In this document: in pieces, positions 50,259 through 59,005 of the stretch
Layout: each line of letters starts with the position of its first letter
How positions within the stretch are numbered: position 1 is the first letter of the stretch
Source of the DNA: CAKZNE01 sp964485405
GTDB taxonomy: Bacteria > Bacteroidota > Bacteroidia > Flavobacteriales > Schleiferiaceae
Direction of reading: 5' to 3'
Assembly: GCA_964485405.1 (NCBI GenBank)
Contig: CAZAJG010000005.1
Location: forward strand, 1 to 64,000
DNA: 64,000 bases
The notes under the pieces: generated by a model
What the model saw: only the letters and a program-made list of their open reading frames with translations
What the model was told of the DNA's origin: nothing
Databases searched by the model: none
Position numbers and translations under genes: made by a program

Positions 50259-52437
50259 GAATATCTTTAAACTCCATTTCTTGGGAAGCAAGTACAAACA
50301 CTTTTGAAGAGATGTCTTTTGTGTTTTCCTTAAGTTGGGTGTAATAAGCTTCAAAATTATCGCTTGGAGAAGCTAAGCCAAGCATGGTAAGACTACATTT
50401 TTTGGACTCACGGTTAATGATGCTCCAAAAATCTTCGTCACCAGATACAATGATGTCGGTAGTAAAATCAACACGCATTACTTGAAGTTTTTCGCATAGG
50501 TTTTGCTTAGCACTCTCTGCGGCTTCTTCCGTGGGTACTACCATTTTAATACAGATTTCAACTCCATTCCACGACCGGCCACTTTTCAGTAAGTATCCTA
50601 AAATCATCATCAAAGCCCCATTTCCTTTCAAACCTCCCCACCATATATCCATCTTTTCGATGTGTTGGAACCCCTTGTGGTCGTCATCTTGCACGATAAG
50701 CACATTTCTCTTACTGTGATAAATATGCTCAATCATAGTTGCATATTCGGAATAATGTGTCCGATCTGCTGTATCACCAAGAAGAACTGTATTGGGAACC
50801 AATGGACCTAAGCCGTATGCACTTACTAGTTGCTTAGCACCATCATATATATTAGATGAGCGCATTACACGAACTAGGGCGCTTATGTTTTTAGTTCCTA
50901 AATACTCTGAAATGTGCGATTCATAATCATTTACCTTTTCCTGAGTTATTTTTTCCTCTTGTAAGATGGTAGCTACCGTAAAAAGAGATTTTCTCTGAGT
51001 AAGTGCGTTTGCAAAATCAATAAGATGCCAGCGCTTGGTGGGGGCGCCAGAAAAAACAAGAATATTGGGTCTCCAACTTTTGGCACTTATCCCATTGTCC
51101 AACCGGAGGGTAGCAAAGCGAATAATACTTAAAAGGACCCCTTTTCGAACATCTCCTGTGGCGCTTTTAAAACCCTTTCGTTTTAACCATATAAATACGA
51201 TAATGAAAAAGAAAAAGGCAAAGAATGTGGCTTTTGCATTGATCAAAAACATGACAATAGCACAGCCTATGGCACCCACCACAGAAAAGCCCCAATGAAC
51301 CTTAAATTTGGGCCGAAACGAAGGGTTACGCAAAAAGCGTTCTATCCCTGCGGTGATGTTTAAAATTCCGTAAGTGGTTAAAAAGAACATGGTTAGGATG
51401 GGAGCCAAAAGGTTGAGGTCTCCAAAGTACACAGATACAAGAGCGATAAGGATAGTGAACAAAGTACCGGCTCTGGGAATCCTTTCTTTTCCAGATTCTC
51501 TCTCAAAAAAGGATAATTTTTCAGGGATTACTCGATCGGCAGCTAAAGCTTGAAGTATACGAGGAGCGCCTAACAAACTTCCTACAGCACTTGAAAGTGT
51601 AGCACCCCAAATACCCAAGAGAACAGCATCACCCCAAAAGGCGATCTTCTGCATGACTAGCGAGTCGGAAATTAACGCGTTTGAACTCGCACTATAAGCC
51701 AGAAAAATGGGTAAGATCATATAAACCAAATAACCCACGCCAACAGCAAGAAAAGTTCCTTTAGGTATGGATTTAGCAGGGTCTTTAAGATCGCCAGAAA
51801 GATTAACCCCCGCCATAATACCGGTTACTGCGGGGAAGAAAACAGCAAATACCTTCCAAAAGCTTTCCTTTCCTTCCGTTGGAGCACTCCACACTTTGGT
51901 TGTATCAACTACATCAATGGCATCTCCAAAGAATAGTGAAAGCAGAGATAGAGCGATAATACCGAGAATAAAATACTGTGCTTTAATAGCGGCTTTTGTA
52001 GAAAAAAAAGCCAATGAACCGAGAAGAAGGGTGGTTACAATACCAACCATTTTCATATTTAAACTCGGAAAAATGGCGACTAAACTTTCTGAAAAGCCAA
52101 TCACATATAGCGCTACAGAAAAGGCTTGAGCTAGGAAGAGCGGTATTCCTACAGCTCCACCTATTTCTACGCCTAGAGACCGACTAATCATATAATAAGC
52201 ACCACCTGCCTTTACAGGAGCATTGGTAGCTATTGCTGCAATGGAAAGAGAAGTTAAAAAAGTGATGGATGTTGAAAGCGTTACGATGATCAATGTGCCT
52301 ACTAAGCCTACATTTCCCACTACCCATCCAAAGCGGAGGTACATGATTACACCCAAAATGGTAAGTAACGAGGGGGTGAAAACACCACCAAATGTTCCTA
52401 GTTTTTTAGGAGCTCCAGAAGAGTCAGAAATCTTCAC
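50251..52437 (-). CDS. SLC12-like cation-chloride cotransporter / APC-family permease
   Basis: 728 residues; GTG start. Twelve hydrophobic segments in residues 20-430, then a soluble C-terminal domain. The first helices (GVFTPSLLTILGVIMYLRFGWVVGNVGL) and KAGGAYYMISRSLGVEIGGAVG with ALYVIGFSE match the signatures of eukaryotic Na-K-Cl cotransporters. The tail (KSWRPNILVFSGAPTKRWHLIDFANAL) resembles the SLC12 C-terminal domain, so this is closer to cation-chloride cotransporters than to amino-acid permeases. Ion specificity is not proven. Confidence 0.88.
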   Translation of the reverse strand: MKISDSSGAPKKLGTFGGVFTPSLLTILGVIMYLRFGWVVGNVGLVGTLIIVTLSTSITFLTSLSIAAIATNAPVKAGGAYYMISRSLGVEIGGAVGIPLFLAQAFSVALYVIGFSESLVAIFPSLNMKMVGIVTTLLLGSLAFFSTKAAIKAQYFILGIIALSLLSLFFGDAIDVVDTTKVWSAPTEGKESFWKVFAVFFPAVTGIMAGVNLSGDLKDPAKSIPKGTFLAVGVGYLVYMILPIFLAYSASSNALISDSLVMQKIAFWGDAVLLGIWGATLSSAVGSLLGAPRILQALAADRVIPEKLSFFERESGKERIPRAGTLFTILIALVSVYFGDLNLLAPILTMFFLTTYGILNITAGIERFLRNPSFRPKFKVHWGFSVVGAIGCAIVMFLINAKATFFAFFFFIIVFIWLKRKGFKSATGDVRKGVLLSIIRFATLRLDNGISAKSWRPNILVFSGAPTKRWHLIDFANALTQRKSLFTVATILQEEKITQEKVNDYESHISEYLGTKNISALVRVMRSSNIYDGAKQLVSAYGLGPLVPNTVLLGDTADRTHYSEYATMIEHIYHSKRNVLIVQDDDHKGFQHIEKMDIWWGGLKGNGALMMILGYLLKSGRSWNGVEICIKMVVPTEEAAESAKQNLCEKLQVMRVDFTTDIIVSGDEDFWSIINRESKKCSLTMLGLASPSDNFEAYYTQLKENTKDISSKVFVLASQEMEFKDILS

Positions 52438-52484
52438 AAAAACAGAGATATAGATTGCAAATTAACCAATTGAGACATTAAAAA

Positions 52485-52859
52485 TTAGGATTGGGTTGCT
52501 TTAACTTTTGCAATTTCGATAAGCTGCTTTAAAACGTCTTTTAGTGAGCTATTAGAGAGCTCATCTAAGGAATAGATTTTAACATGCTTGGCGTGTTTTC
52601 CTTTTCCTTCCAGTTTTAAACCCATAGTGTCAATGTGATCGTAATGGTGGAGAAATAACTGCGCATGATCTTTACCACTACCAATTACCCCAACTACATG
52701 GTTACGGTTAGAAATAAAATAAGAAGCCATTCGAACTACTTTTCCACCCAATATCTCTTCTTGTAGAGAATTGTCAAGCGATTGAATTAATTCTCGAAGC
52801 GCACGAAGAATTTTTGATACGTGCGAAGGTTTATTTTCAAGGATATCTTCAAATACCAT
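52485..52859 (-). CDS. DUF1801-like small protein
   Basis: 124-residue cytoplasmic protein. The pattern ILRALRELIQSLDNSLQEEI, VRMASYFISNRNHVVGVIGS, AQLFLHHYDHIDTMGLKLEGKGKHAKHVKI fits the DUF1801 (YdhG/frataxin-like fold) family, which includes a Bacillus protein implicated in iron handling. The role here is unknown. It starts 2 bp after the DEAD-box helicase stop and is likely co-transcribed with it. Confidence 0.75.
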   Translation of the reverse strand: MVFEDILENKPSHVSKILRALRELIQSLDNSLQEEILGGKVVRMASYFISNRNHVVGVIGSGKDHAQLFLHHYDHIDTMGLKLEGKGKHAKHVKIYSLDELSNSSLKDVLKQLIEIAKVKATQS

Positions 52860-52861
52860 TT

Positions 52862-54190
52862 CTACTTGCGCTTACTGCCCCGGGTTTTAGGTTTTTTGTA
52901 TTTGGCTTTAATCTTTCGATGATAAGACCCTCCCAAATTAACTTTTTTGTTTTTATCCTTCTTTTCATGAAAGCCTCCTTCTGGTTTAGCAGTATTTGGC
53001 TTTGGCAAATAGTTTTTCTGATGCGTTTCGGGCTTTTCCTCTTCTGTAAAAATCTCAGAAATCTCAACTTCAGGAGGAAGTTCAGCTAAAGGAATAGCTT
53101 TCCCCATCAACTCCTGTATAGCATCAATCCGATCCATTTCTACTTCGTTAGAAAAGGAAAATGCTGCACCATGCTTGTCCGCTCTACCCGTTCTACCTAT
53201 GCGGTGAATGTAGGCTGTGGCTTCTTGAGGTATATCAAAGTTCACTACATGCGTTACATCCAGAATATCCAAACCTCTGGCAATAATATCAGTAGCAATT
53301 AAAACAGAAATCTCACCGGTTTCAAAAGCTTTTACCGTATTCAAGCGGTAGTTTTGGGACTTATTGGAATGCATCACTCCAATTTTATCGGGAAACTTAG
53401 AAGAGATCTGTTCAAACAAACGATCCGCTAGTTTTTTGGTTGAAGCAAAAACCAACACTTTCGCCATTTCTGGATCGGTTTGAATCAAGTTCTCCAGTAA
53501 GTTTACTTTGGTGTAAAAGTTTGGTACACCATATAAGCGCTGCTCTATTTTAGCGATAGGCGTTCCTTGTGGAACGACTTCAATTTTATGCGGTTTATTG
53601 AAAAAATCTGCGATTAGAGCTTCTACATCTGTGCTTAAGGTGGCGGAAAAAAGGAGATTCTGTTTGCGTTCTGGTAATAGATCCATAAGCGTAGTAAGCT
53701 GTGTTCTAAAACCAAGGTTAAGCATTTCATCCACCTCGTCTATCACCAATTTTTTAATGTGGCTTAGTTTTATAGAGCCATGCATCACCAAGTCAACTAA
53801 CCTGCCCGGAGTGGCCACCAGCACATCTACACCCTCTTGTACCGCCTTTTTTTGAGTATTGATATTGGTGCCGCCATACACCCCTACACTTCGGATATTT
53901 ATATACTTGGCCAGTTTCTCAATTTCATTACAAACTTGAACAACCAGTTCTCGAGTAGGAACTAAAATTAAAACACGCGGGTGTTTTTCTTTAGAAAAAG
54001 TGTGCAAACGTAAAATAGGAAGTAGATAAGCAAACGTTTTACCGGTTCCAGTTTGCGCTACGCCCACCACATCTCTTCCGGACATTATAACTGGAAAGGC
54101 TTGCGTTTGAATGGGTGTAGCATAAATATAGCCCAACTCCTCTAGTGAGTTGAACAAGGGATTGTTAAGATTTAGCTCTTCAAAAGTCAC
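52862..54190 (-). CDS. DEAD-box RNA helicase (DEVD variant)
   Basis: 442 residues from GTG 54190 (MTFEELNLNNPLFNSLEELG); a TTG two codons upstream lies inside a TATATTTTG promoter-like run, so it is less likely. All helicase motifs are present: Q motif ATPIQTQAFPVIM, motif I AQTGTGKT, Ia PTRELVV, Ib TPGRLVD, II DEVD in place of DEAD, III SATL, IV VLVFASTK, V ATDIIARGLDI, VI HRIGRTGR. A basic C-terminal tail (about 390-442, KKDKNKKVNLGG, KIKAKYKKPKTRGSKRK) would bind RNA. Resembles RhlE-type helicases of ribosome or RNA maintenance. Confidence 0.94.
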   Translation of the reverse strand: MTFEELNLNNPLFNSLEELGYIYATPIQTQAFPVIMSGRDVVGVAQTGTGKTFAYLLPILRLHTFSKEKHPRVLILVPTRELVVQVCNEIEKLAKYINIRSVGVYGGTNINTQKKAVQEGVDVLVATPGRLVDLVMHGSIKLSHIKKLVIDEVDEMLNLGFRTQLTTLMDLLPERKQNLLFSATLSTDVEALIADFFNKPHKIEVVPQGTPIAKIEQRLYGVPNFYTKVNLLENLIQTDPEMAKVLVFASTKKLADRLFEQISSKFPDKIGVMHSNKSQNYRLNTVKAFETGEISVLIATDIIARGLDILDVTHVVNFDIPQEATAYIHRIGRTGRADKHGAAFSFSNEVEMDRIDAIQELMGKAIPLAELPPEVEISEIFTEEEKPETHQKNYLPKPNTAKPEGGFHEKKDKNKKVNLGGSYHRKIKAKYKKPKTRGSKRK

Positions 54191-54240
54191 TTGCAAAATA
54201 TATAAAAGGCTAAATTACACTTTATCTTCAGCATCTAACT

Positions 54241-54294
54241 GGCTACGTTAACAGTTGATTAACGGAGTAACTAAAATGATTTCCTTTAATTTAC
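54241..54294 (+). promoter_or_regulatory. Shared upstream motif and promoter of the first GLPGLI gene
   Basis: GGCTAC-G at 54241-54247 runs into TTAACAGTTGATTAAC (54248-54263), with GTTAA/TTAAC arms forming an inverted repeat. A -7-like TAATTTAC follows after 23 bp (54287-54294). The same 23-bp block, with one mismatch, occurs before the second GLPGLI gene at nearly the same distance. Confidence 0.5.
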
Positions 54295-54315
54295 TACAAC
54301 CAAACCTTTTTAATC

Positions 54316-55119
54316 ATGAAGTTCAGTCAGATCTATCTTTTTGTTTTTATCTTTTTTACGAGTGCCCGTTTAAGTGCACAAAAATTTAGCGGCTCTGCCC
54401 ATTACTTATCCGTATATGAAATTGAGTTTAGCACCGGAAATGACAGTTCGGATGAAGCTGTGGTGCAGGAGGATCAAAATGCTATGATTCAAAAAATATT
54501 AGCAGAGAGTTTAAGAAAAGAGTATACCTTAAAGTTCAACCGTAAAAGCAGCATTTACAAGAAAGAAGAAGTATTAAGCGAAAGTAAGTTTATGCTTGGT
54601 GGGATTGATGCCTCGAGTTTAATGGGCTCAGTAAGTGATGATGGGGTAACCAACTTTTTGTATAAAAATGTAGAAGAAGGTATCTCTAAAACAGAAAAGG
54701 ATTTTTTAGGTAAAATTTTTCTAGTTACAGATACCCTAAAACCAATGGACTGGAAACTTGTAAATGAAACAAAAAAGATAGGAGACTATACTTGTTTTAA
54801 GGCGACAACCACTAGAGAAGCCCCACTATCCGCACAGAGTGATACGGTAAAAGATAGAACAGTGGTAGTTTGGTATACCCCAGAAGTTCCCATTAGCAAT
54901 GGGCCTGATGATTATTGGGGTTTACCCGGTTTAATTTTGGAAGTAAGCGATGGAAACCGAACCATACTTTGTGACAAAGTAGTACTCAGCACTAAAGAAG
55001 AACTCACAATAAAGGAACCTAGTCGAAGAAAAGAGCATACACTCAAGGAATACAATGCTATTGTAAAGGCAAAAATTGAAGAAATGAGTGATGGCAAAGG
55101 CACCATTACCATTCATTAA
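54316..55119 (+). CDS. GLPGLI-family protein 1
   Basis: 267 residues with a signal peptide (MKFSQIYLFVFIFFTSARLSAQ). The family name motif is present as WGLPGLILEVSDG, preceded by DYTCFKATTTREA and VVVWYTPEVPISNGP. GLPGLI proteins are periplasmic or exported proteins of Bacteroidota, commonly encoded beside TonB-type outer-membrane receptors; their biochemical role is unknown. A second copy starts 180 bp downstream; the two share the ending of the GLPGLI domain. Confidence 0.92.
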   Translation: MKFSQIYLFVFIFFTSARLSAQKFSGSAHYLSVYEIEFSTGNDSSDEAVVQEDQNAMIQKILAESLRKEYTLKFNRKSSIYKKEEVLSESKFMLGGIDASSLMGSVSDDGVTNFLYKNVEEGISKTEKDFLGKIFLVTDTLKPMDWKLVNETKKIGDYTCFKATTTREAPLSAQSDTVKDRTVVVWYTPEVPISNGPDDYWGLPGLILEVSDGNRTILCDKVVLSTKEELTIKEPSRRKEHTLKEYNAIVKAKIEEMSDGKGTITIH

Positions 55120-55220
55120 AGCGTCATTTTTTTTTCAGCTGTGATTTAAACCTTTGTCCAAGCCAATGGTCTGTAAGTAAAAGTTGTGAAACCATAGCGC
55201 AAGATTATACGCGGATTATC

Positions 55221-55273
55221 GGCTACATTAACAGTTGATTAACAGCGAAAAAATCTGGAATTCTTCAACTTTG
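55221..55273 (+). promoter_or_regulatory. Shared upstream motif and promoter of the second GLPGLI gene
   Basis: GGCTAC-A at 55221-55227 runs into TTAACAGTTGATTAAC (55228-55243), 22 of 23 bases as at 54241. A -7-like CAACTTTG follows after 22 bp (55266-55273). The motif ends 55 bp before the ATG, against 52 bp for the first gene. Confidence 0.5.
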
Positions 55274-55298
55274 CCCGATAGGCTTAATATTTTCACGC

Positions 55299-56237
55299 AT
55301 GATTAAATTTACTTACACTTTTATCCTACTCAGCTTCTTTAGTGCTCTAAAGGCTCAAGATTTTCAAGGAGTAGCGATCTATAAAACGGCTACCAGTTTA
55401 GATTTTGAAATGGACACCAGCCGTGTTCCCTCAGAGAGGCAAAAGTTTTTTAAAGAAATGATGGCTAAAGCCATGCAAGGGGAGTTTGAATTGAACTTCA
55501 ACCGATCTGCTTCTCTTTATAGAGAGGTAGAAACTTTAGAAGAAGAAAGTGGTCCTGGCGGACGCGGTGGAGGAGGAAGAATGAAAATGATGATTGGAAG
55601 CTTTACAGGAGGATCAGGAGCCTTTTTTAAAGACACAAAAAAGCAACAACTAACGGAGCAGACCGAGTTTTTTGGGAAACGCTTTATCATAAAAGATTCA
55701 TTAGAGAATTTCAACTGGCAACTTCAAAGCGAAACCAAACAAATAGGTGTTTACACTTGCTACAAAGCAACCACCACCCGTGAGGTAAAGCAAACCACTT
55801 TTTCTCGTTCAGCAAAAAAAGAATCTCAAAAAGATACCATTGTAACAAAAACCGTTACCGCTTGGTATACGCCACAAATACNNNNNNNNNNTAGAGAGGA
55901 ACCCATGACAGAGATTACAGCGTGGTATACGCCACAAATACCTGTTAGTCATGGCCCAAAAGGATATTGGGGCTTACCGGGGCTAATCTTAGAGCTTAGC
56001 GATGGCAAAACCACCATGGTGTGCAGTAAGGTTGTACTAAATCCTAAAAAGGAAGTGGAAATTGAAGAGCCTACGGATGGGGATGAAGTGAGCAATGAAG
56101 AGTATGTAGCCATCATCACGAAAAAGATGGAAGAGATGCGCCAAGTATATGGGGGTGGCAACCGAGGAGGCGGAAGACGTGGACCAGGTGGTGGCAGAGG
56201 AGGCGGAGGATCTTTTACTATTGAAATGAGAAATTAA
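55299..56237 (+). CDS. GLPGLI-family protein 2 (contains an assembly gap)
   Basis: 312 codons including four ambiguous ones. Signal peptide MIKFTYTFILLSFFSALKAQ; WGLPGLILELSDGKTTMV is the family motif. The segment TAWYTPQI occurs twice, on both sides of 10 Ns at 55882-55891, while the paralog has it once, so the true sequence here is uncertain even though the reading frame is kept. Two Gly/Arg-rich stretches are unusual: GPGGRGGGGRM near residue 85 and GGGNRGGGRRGPGGGRGGGG close to the C-terminus. Followed 50 bp later by the TonB-type barrel gene. Confidence 0.88.
   Translation: MIKFTYTFILLSFFSALKAQDFQGVAIYKTATSLDFEMDTSRVPSERQKFFKEMMAKAMQGEFELNFNRSASLYREVETLEEESGPGGRGGGGRMKMMIGSFTGGSGAFFKDTKKQQLTEQTEFFGKRFIIKDSLENFNWQLQSETKQIGVYTCYKATTTREVKQTTFSRSAKKESQKDTIVTKTVTAWYTPQIXXXXREEPMTEITAWYTPQIPVSHGPKGYWGLPGLILELSDGKTTMVCSKVVLNPKKEVEIEEPTDGDEVSNEEYVAIITKKMEEMRQVYGGGNRGGGRRGPGGGRGGGGSFTIEMRN
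55882..55891. other. Assembly gap (10 Ns) inside a GLPGLI gene
   Basis: Ten Ns flanked by the exact 19-base direct repeat TGGTATACGCCACAAATAC at 55863-55881 and 55923-55941, period 60. The repeat flanks suggest a scaffold join of overlapping contig ends or a collapsed tandem repeat. Confidence 0.95.
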
Positions 56238-56287
56238 TCTCGTTTTTCTGCACGTTTACACAAATTAAAAAATCACATTTCACGCAT

Positions 56288-59002
56288 ATGAAAGCTGTAA
56301 TTACGGGTTTAAGCTTATGCCTAGCTTTATTGGGTAGTAATACCATTATTGCTCAAAAAGTTAAAATCTCTGGAGTGGTCAGAGATTCTGTTGGAGCACC
56401 CTTAGAAATGGCAAATGTTATTGCCTTAAAAACAGATGACAACTCCATGGCTTCGTATGCCATTACCAATTACTCGGGAAAATACGAGTTAACTGTGCTT
56501 GCTAACGCTACCTATACACTTCGGTACAGCTATTTAGGGTATCAAACTATAGATGAAACCATAAGCCCAGACGGCAGCAAAGAACGGATTATAAAGGATA
56601 TAACCATGCGAGTGGATAATAACCAATTGGATCAGGTAGATGTAGTGGCCGAGATGCCTATTACTATTTCTGGAGATACCATTATTTACCAAGCCGATGC
56701 TTTTACCAATGGTGAAGAAGATAAACTAGAGGATTTGCTGGAAAAGCTACCAGGTTTTGAAGTAGATGAAGATGGAGAAGTTACTGTACAAGGGAAAACC
56801 GTAGATAAAGTAATGGTAGAAGGCCGTGACTTTTTTGATGGAGATAGCAAAATTGCGACTCAAAACATCCCTGCCAATGCAGTGGATAAGGTACAGGTGC
56901 TTAGAAACTACAATGAAGTTACCCCGATGCAAGGCCTAGATAACGATGATCGGATCGCTTTAAACATTAAGCTGAAAGATGGAAAAAAGAACATCACTTT
57001 TGGAGATATTAAAGCGCAAGGAGGCCTAGATGAACGATATCTGGTGCACCCCAATATTTTCTATTATACTCCCGAAGCAAGTTTTAATGTAATCGGAGAT
57101 ATTAATAATATAGGCCGTCCGGCATTTACGTTTAGAGATTACTTCCGCTTTACTGGAGGCTTTAAAAACTTGGCTCAAAGAGCAGGTTCAAACCTTCAGG
57201 TGGCTAACGATGATCTAGGCTTTGCCATTGCCCAAACCGCTCGTTCTAAAGAGGTGACTTCTCGCTTTGGTGCTGCTAACTTTAGTTACAACCCTTCTAA
57301 AAAGCTTACTTTTTCTGGTTTTGCTATCGGAAATCAGTCCATTAGCGATCAAGAGTCTGCAACCAATAGAACCTATGTGCGTGATGATGATCAAAATACA
57401 GAACTGCTAAATACCAACAGTACACAAAACAACAGTTCAGGCTTGTTTAAATTATCTTCTACTTATACGCCTACAAATGCTACTCATATTGGGTACGATG
57501 CATTCTATAAGATTACGGAGTCTGAAGATGAAAACACTCAGATCTCTGATTTTGGTATCAACCTAAATGGAGAAGATGTTGTAAACAATATAAGTTCCTT
57601 AAACACCCAACAGCCAATAGAGTTTAAGCAGAGTTTTGAGGCTTTTTACGACTACAATGAAAAGAGTGTTTTTGCATTAGAAGCGCAACATTTATACAAA
57701 AGACAAGACCCTCTTTATGAACTAATCACTACCCAAAGCCCATTCTTTGGAGCTATTCCCATTATTGATACAACCTCCTTTGATCTTCTTCAAAATAAGA
57801 TCATCACTACCAACAAGGTAGATGCTAGTTTAAACTACTATTACATCATCAATAACAAAAACCACGTCAACGTTACAGCTGGGGTGAGCAATACCAATCA
57901 AAGTCTTACTTCTGCTATTAGCCAGCTGTTTGATGGCTCCGTGATTTCTGATCTAGATGGAGATTCGCTTCAGAATGATGTGCTTTTTAACCTCACAGAC
58001 CTTTTTGTAGGGGTGCATTTTAAATCAAAAATTGGCAAGCTTACTTTAAGCCCAGGGTTTAATGCACACAGCTATAGCGTTACAGACCAACAACTGGGTT
58101 CGGAAAACACTAACGATAAAGTACTTGTTCTTCCCGATTTGTTTGCACGTTACGACTTCCGCTCTACTGAGTCTTTAACTTTCAACTACGGAATGGTGGC
58201 ACAGTTTACAGATATCAACAATGTGATTTTAGGAACTACCATTACAGGCTACAATAGCTTGTTTGTAGGGAATCAAAACTTAGACAATTCCTGGTATCAC
58301 AATTTTAGCTTGAACTATTACAACTTCAATATGTTCAACTTTACCAATATTTTTGCGGGTTTAAACTACAACAGAAGGGCTGGAGATATCATCAATACGG
58401 TAGTTTATAGCGGTTTGGATAGAATTAACCAACCAATAAATACCGATGCGGCAAATGATGTGCTCTCTGCTTTTGGGGGTTATGAAAGAAGATTTGGCAA
58501 GTTCAGAGCCAAGTTCAGAGCTAACGTTTCGGTTTCAAACAGCAATAATCAGGTAGACAATCAAGACAACACCAACACCTCGATTAGTCAAACGTATACC
58601 CTTTCTGGAGAAACTAACTTTAGCAAAGCTCCAAATATTGAGCTCGGGTTTAAAAGAACCACCAATATTTATACCAGTACGCAAGTAGAAAACACGTTTT
58701 ATACCAATCGTCCATTTGCAAAGCTAGCAGCCCGCTTTTTAACCAACTTCTTTTTTGAATCGGATTATGAGTATAACCACTACCGCAATAAAGAAGGAAC
58801 AACCTCAAGCAGTTACGACTTCTTAAATGCAAAGCTTACTTATCAAAAACCTAAAGGAAAGTGGGAGTTTAGTGTAGAAGGCTTAAATGTATTAAACACC
58901 ACTATTATTAGAGAAGATGCCTTTTCGGATAACTTGATTAGTACATCTACCTATTTGGTAAGACCTAGATATGTTTTACTAGGAGTACGGTACCACCTGT
59001 GA
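56288..59002 (+). CDS. TonB-dependent-receptor-like outer-membrane protein
   Basis: 904 residues with a signal peptide (about 1-22). The N-terminal carboxypeptidase-regulatory-like domain (KISGVVRDSVGAPLEMANVI and YELTVLANATYTLRYSYLGY, about 25-110) is followed by a plug-like domain (DLLEKLPGFEVDEDGEVTVQ, GRDFFDGD, AVDKVQVLRNYNEV) and a large barrel ending VRPRYVLLGVRYHL. This is the OMP_b-brl_3/SusC-related type, often lacking a TonB box. The pairing with GLPGLI genes is a recurrent Bacteroidota arrangement. Cargo is unknown. It ends 3 bp before a convergent gene. Confidence 0.9.
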   Translation: MKAVITGLSLCLALLGSNTIIAQKVKISGVVRDSVGAPLEMANVIALKTDDNSMASYAITNYSGKYELTVLANATYTLRYSYLGYQTIDETISPDGSKERIIKDITMRVDNNQLDQVDVVAEMPITISGDTIIYQADAFTNGEEDKLEDLLEKLPGFEVDEDGEVTVQGKTVDKVMVEGRDFFDGDSKIATQNIPANAVDKVQVLRNYNEVTPMQGLDNDDRIALNIKLKDGKKNITFGDIKAQGGLDERYLVHPNIFYYTPEASFNVIGDINNIGRPAFTFRDYFRFTGGFKNLAQRAGSNLQVANDDLGFAIAQTARSKEVTSRFGAANFSYNPSKKLTFSGFAIGNQSISDQESATNRTYVRDDDQNTELLNTNSTQNNSSGLFKLSSTYTPTNATHIGYDAFYKITESEDENTQISDFGINLNGEDVVNNISSLNTQQPIEFKQSFEAFYDYNEKSVFALEAQHLYKRQDPLYELITTQSPFFGAIPIIDTTSFDLLQNKIITTNKVDASLNYYYIINNKNHVNVTAGVSNTNQSLTSAISQLFDGSVISDLDGDSLQNDVLFNLTDLFVGVHFKSKIGKLTLSPGFNAHSYSVTDQQLGSENTNDKVLVLPDLFARYDFRSTESLTFNYGMVAQFTDINNVILGTTITGYNSLFVGNQNLDNSWYHNFSLNYYNFNMFNFTNIFAGLNYNRRAGDIINTVVYSGLDRINQPINTDAANDVLSAFGGYERRFGKFRAKFRANVSVSNSNNQVDNQDNTNTSISQTYTLSGETNFSKAPNIELGFKRTTNIYTSTQVENTFYTNRPFAKLAARFLTNFFFESDYEYNHYRNKEGTTSSSYDFLNAKLTYQKPKGKWEFSVEGLNVLNTTIIREDAFSDNLISTSTYLVRPRYVLLGVRYHL

Positions 59003-59005
59003 TGT

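Noticed and set aside
55120..55220. Terminator after the first GLPGLI gene
   Set aside because: A T-run is present at about 55127-55135 but no stable stem precedes it.
55299..56237. Frameshifted or pseudogenised GLPGLI gene
   Set aside because: The Ns keep the frame and the coding sequence continues normally to the stop; this is an assembly gap, not evidence of decay.
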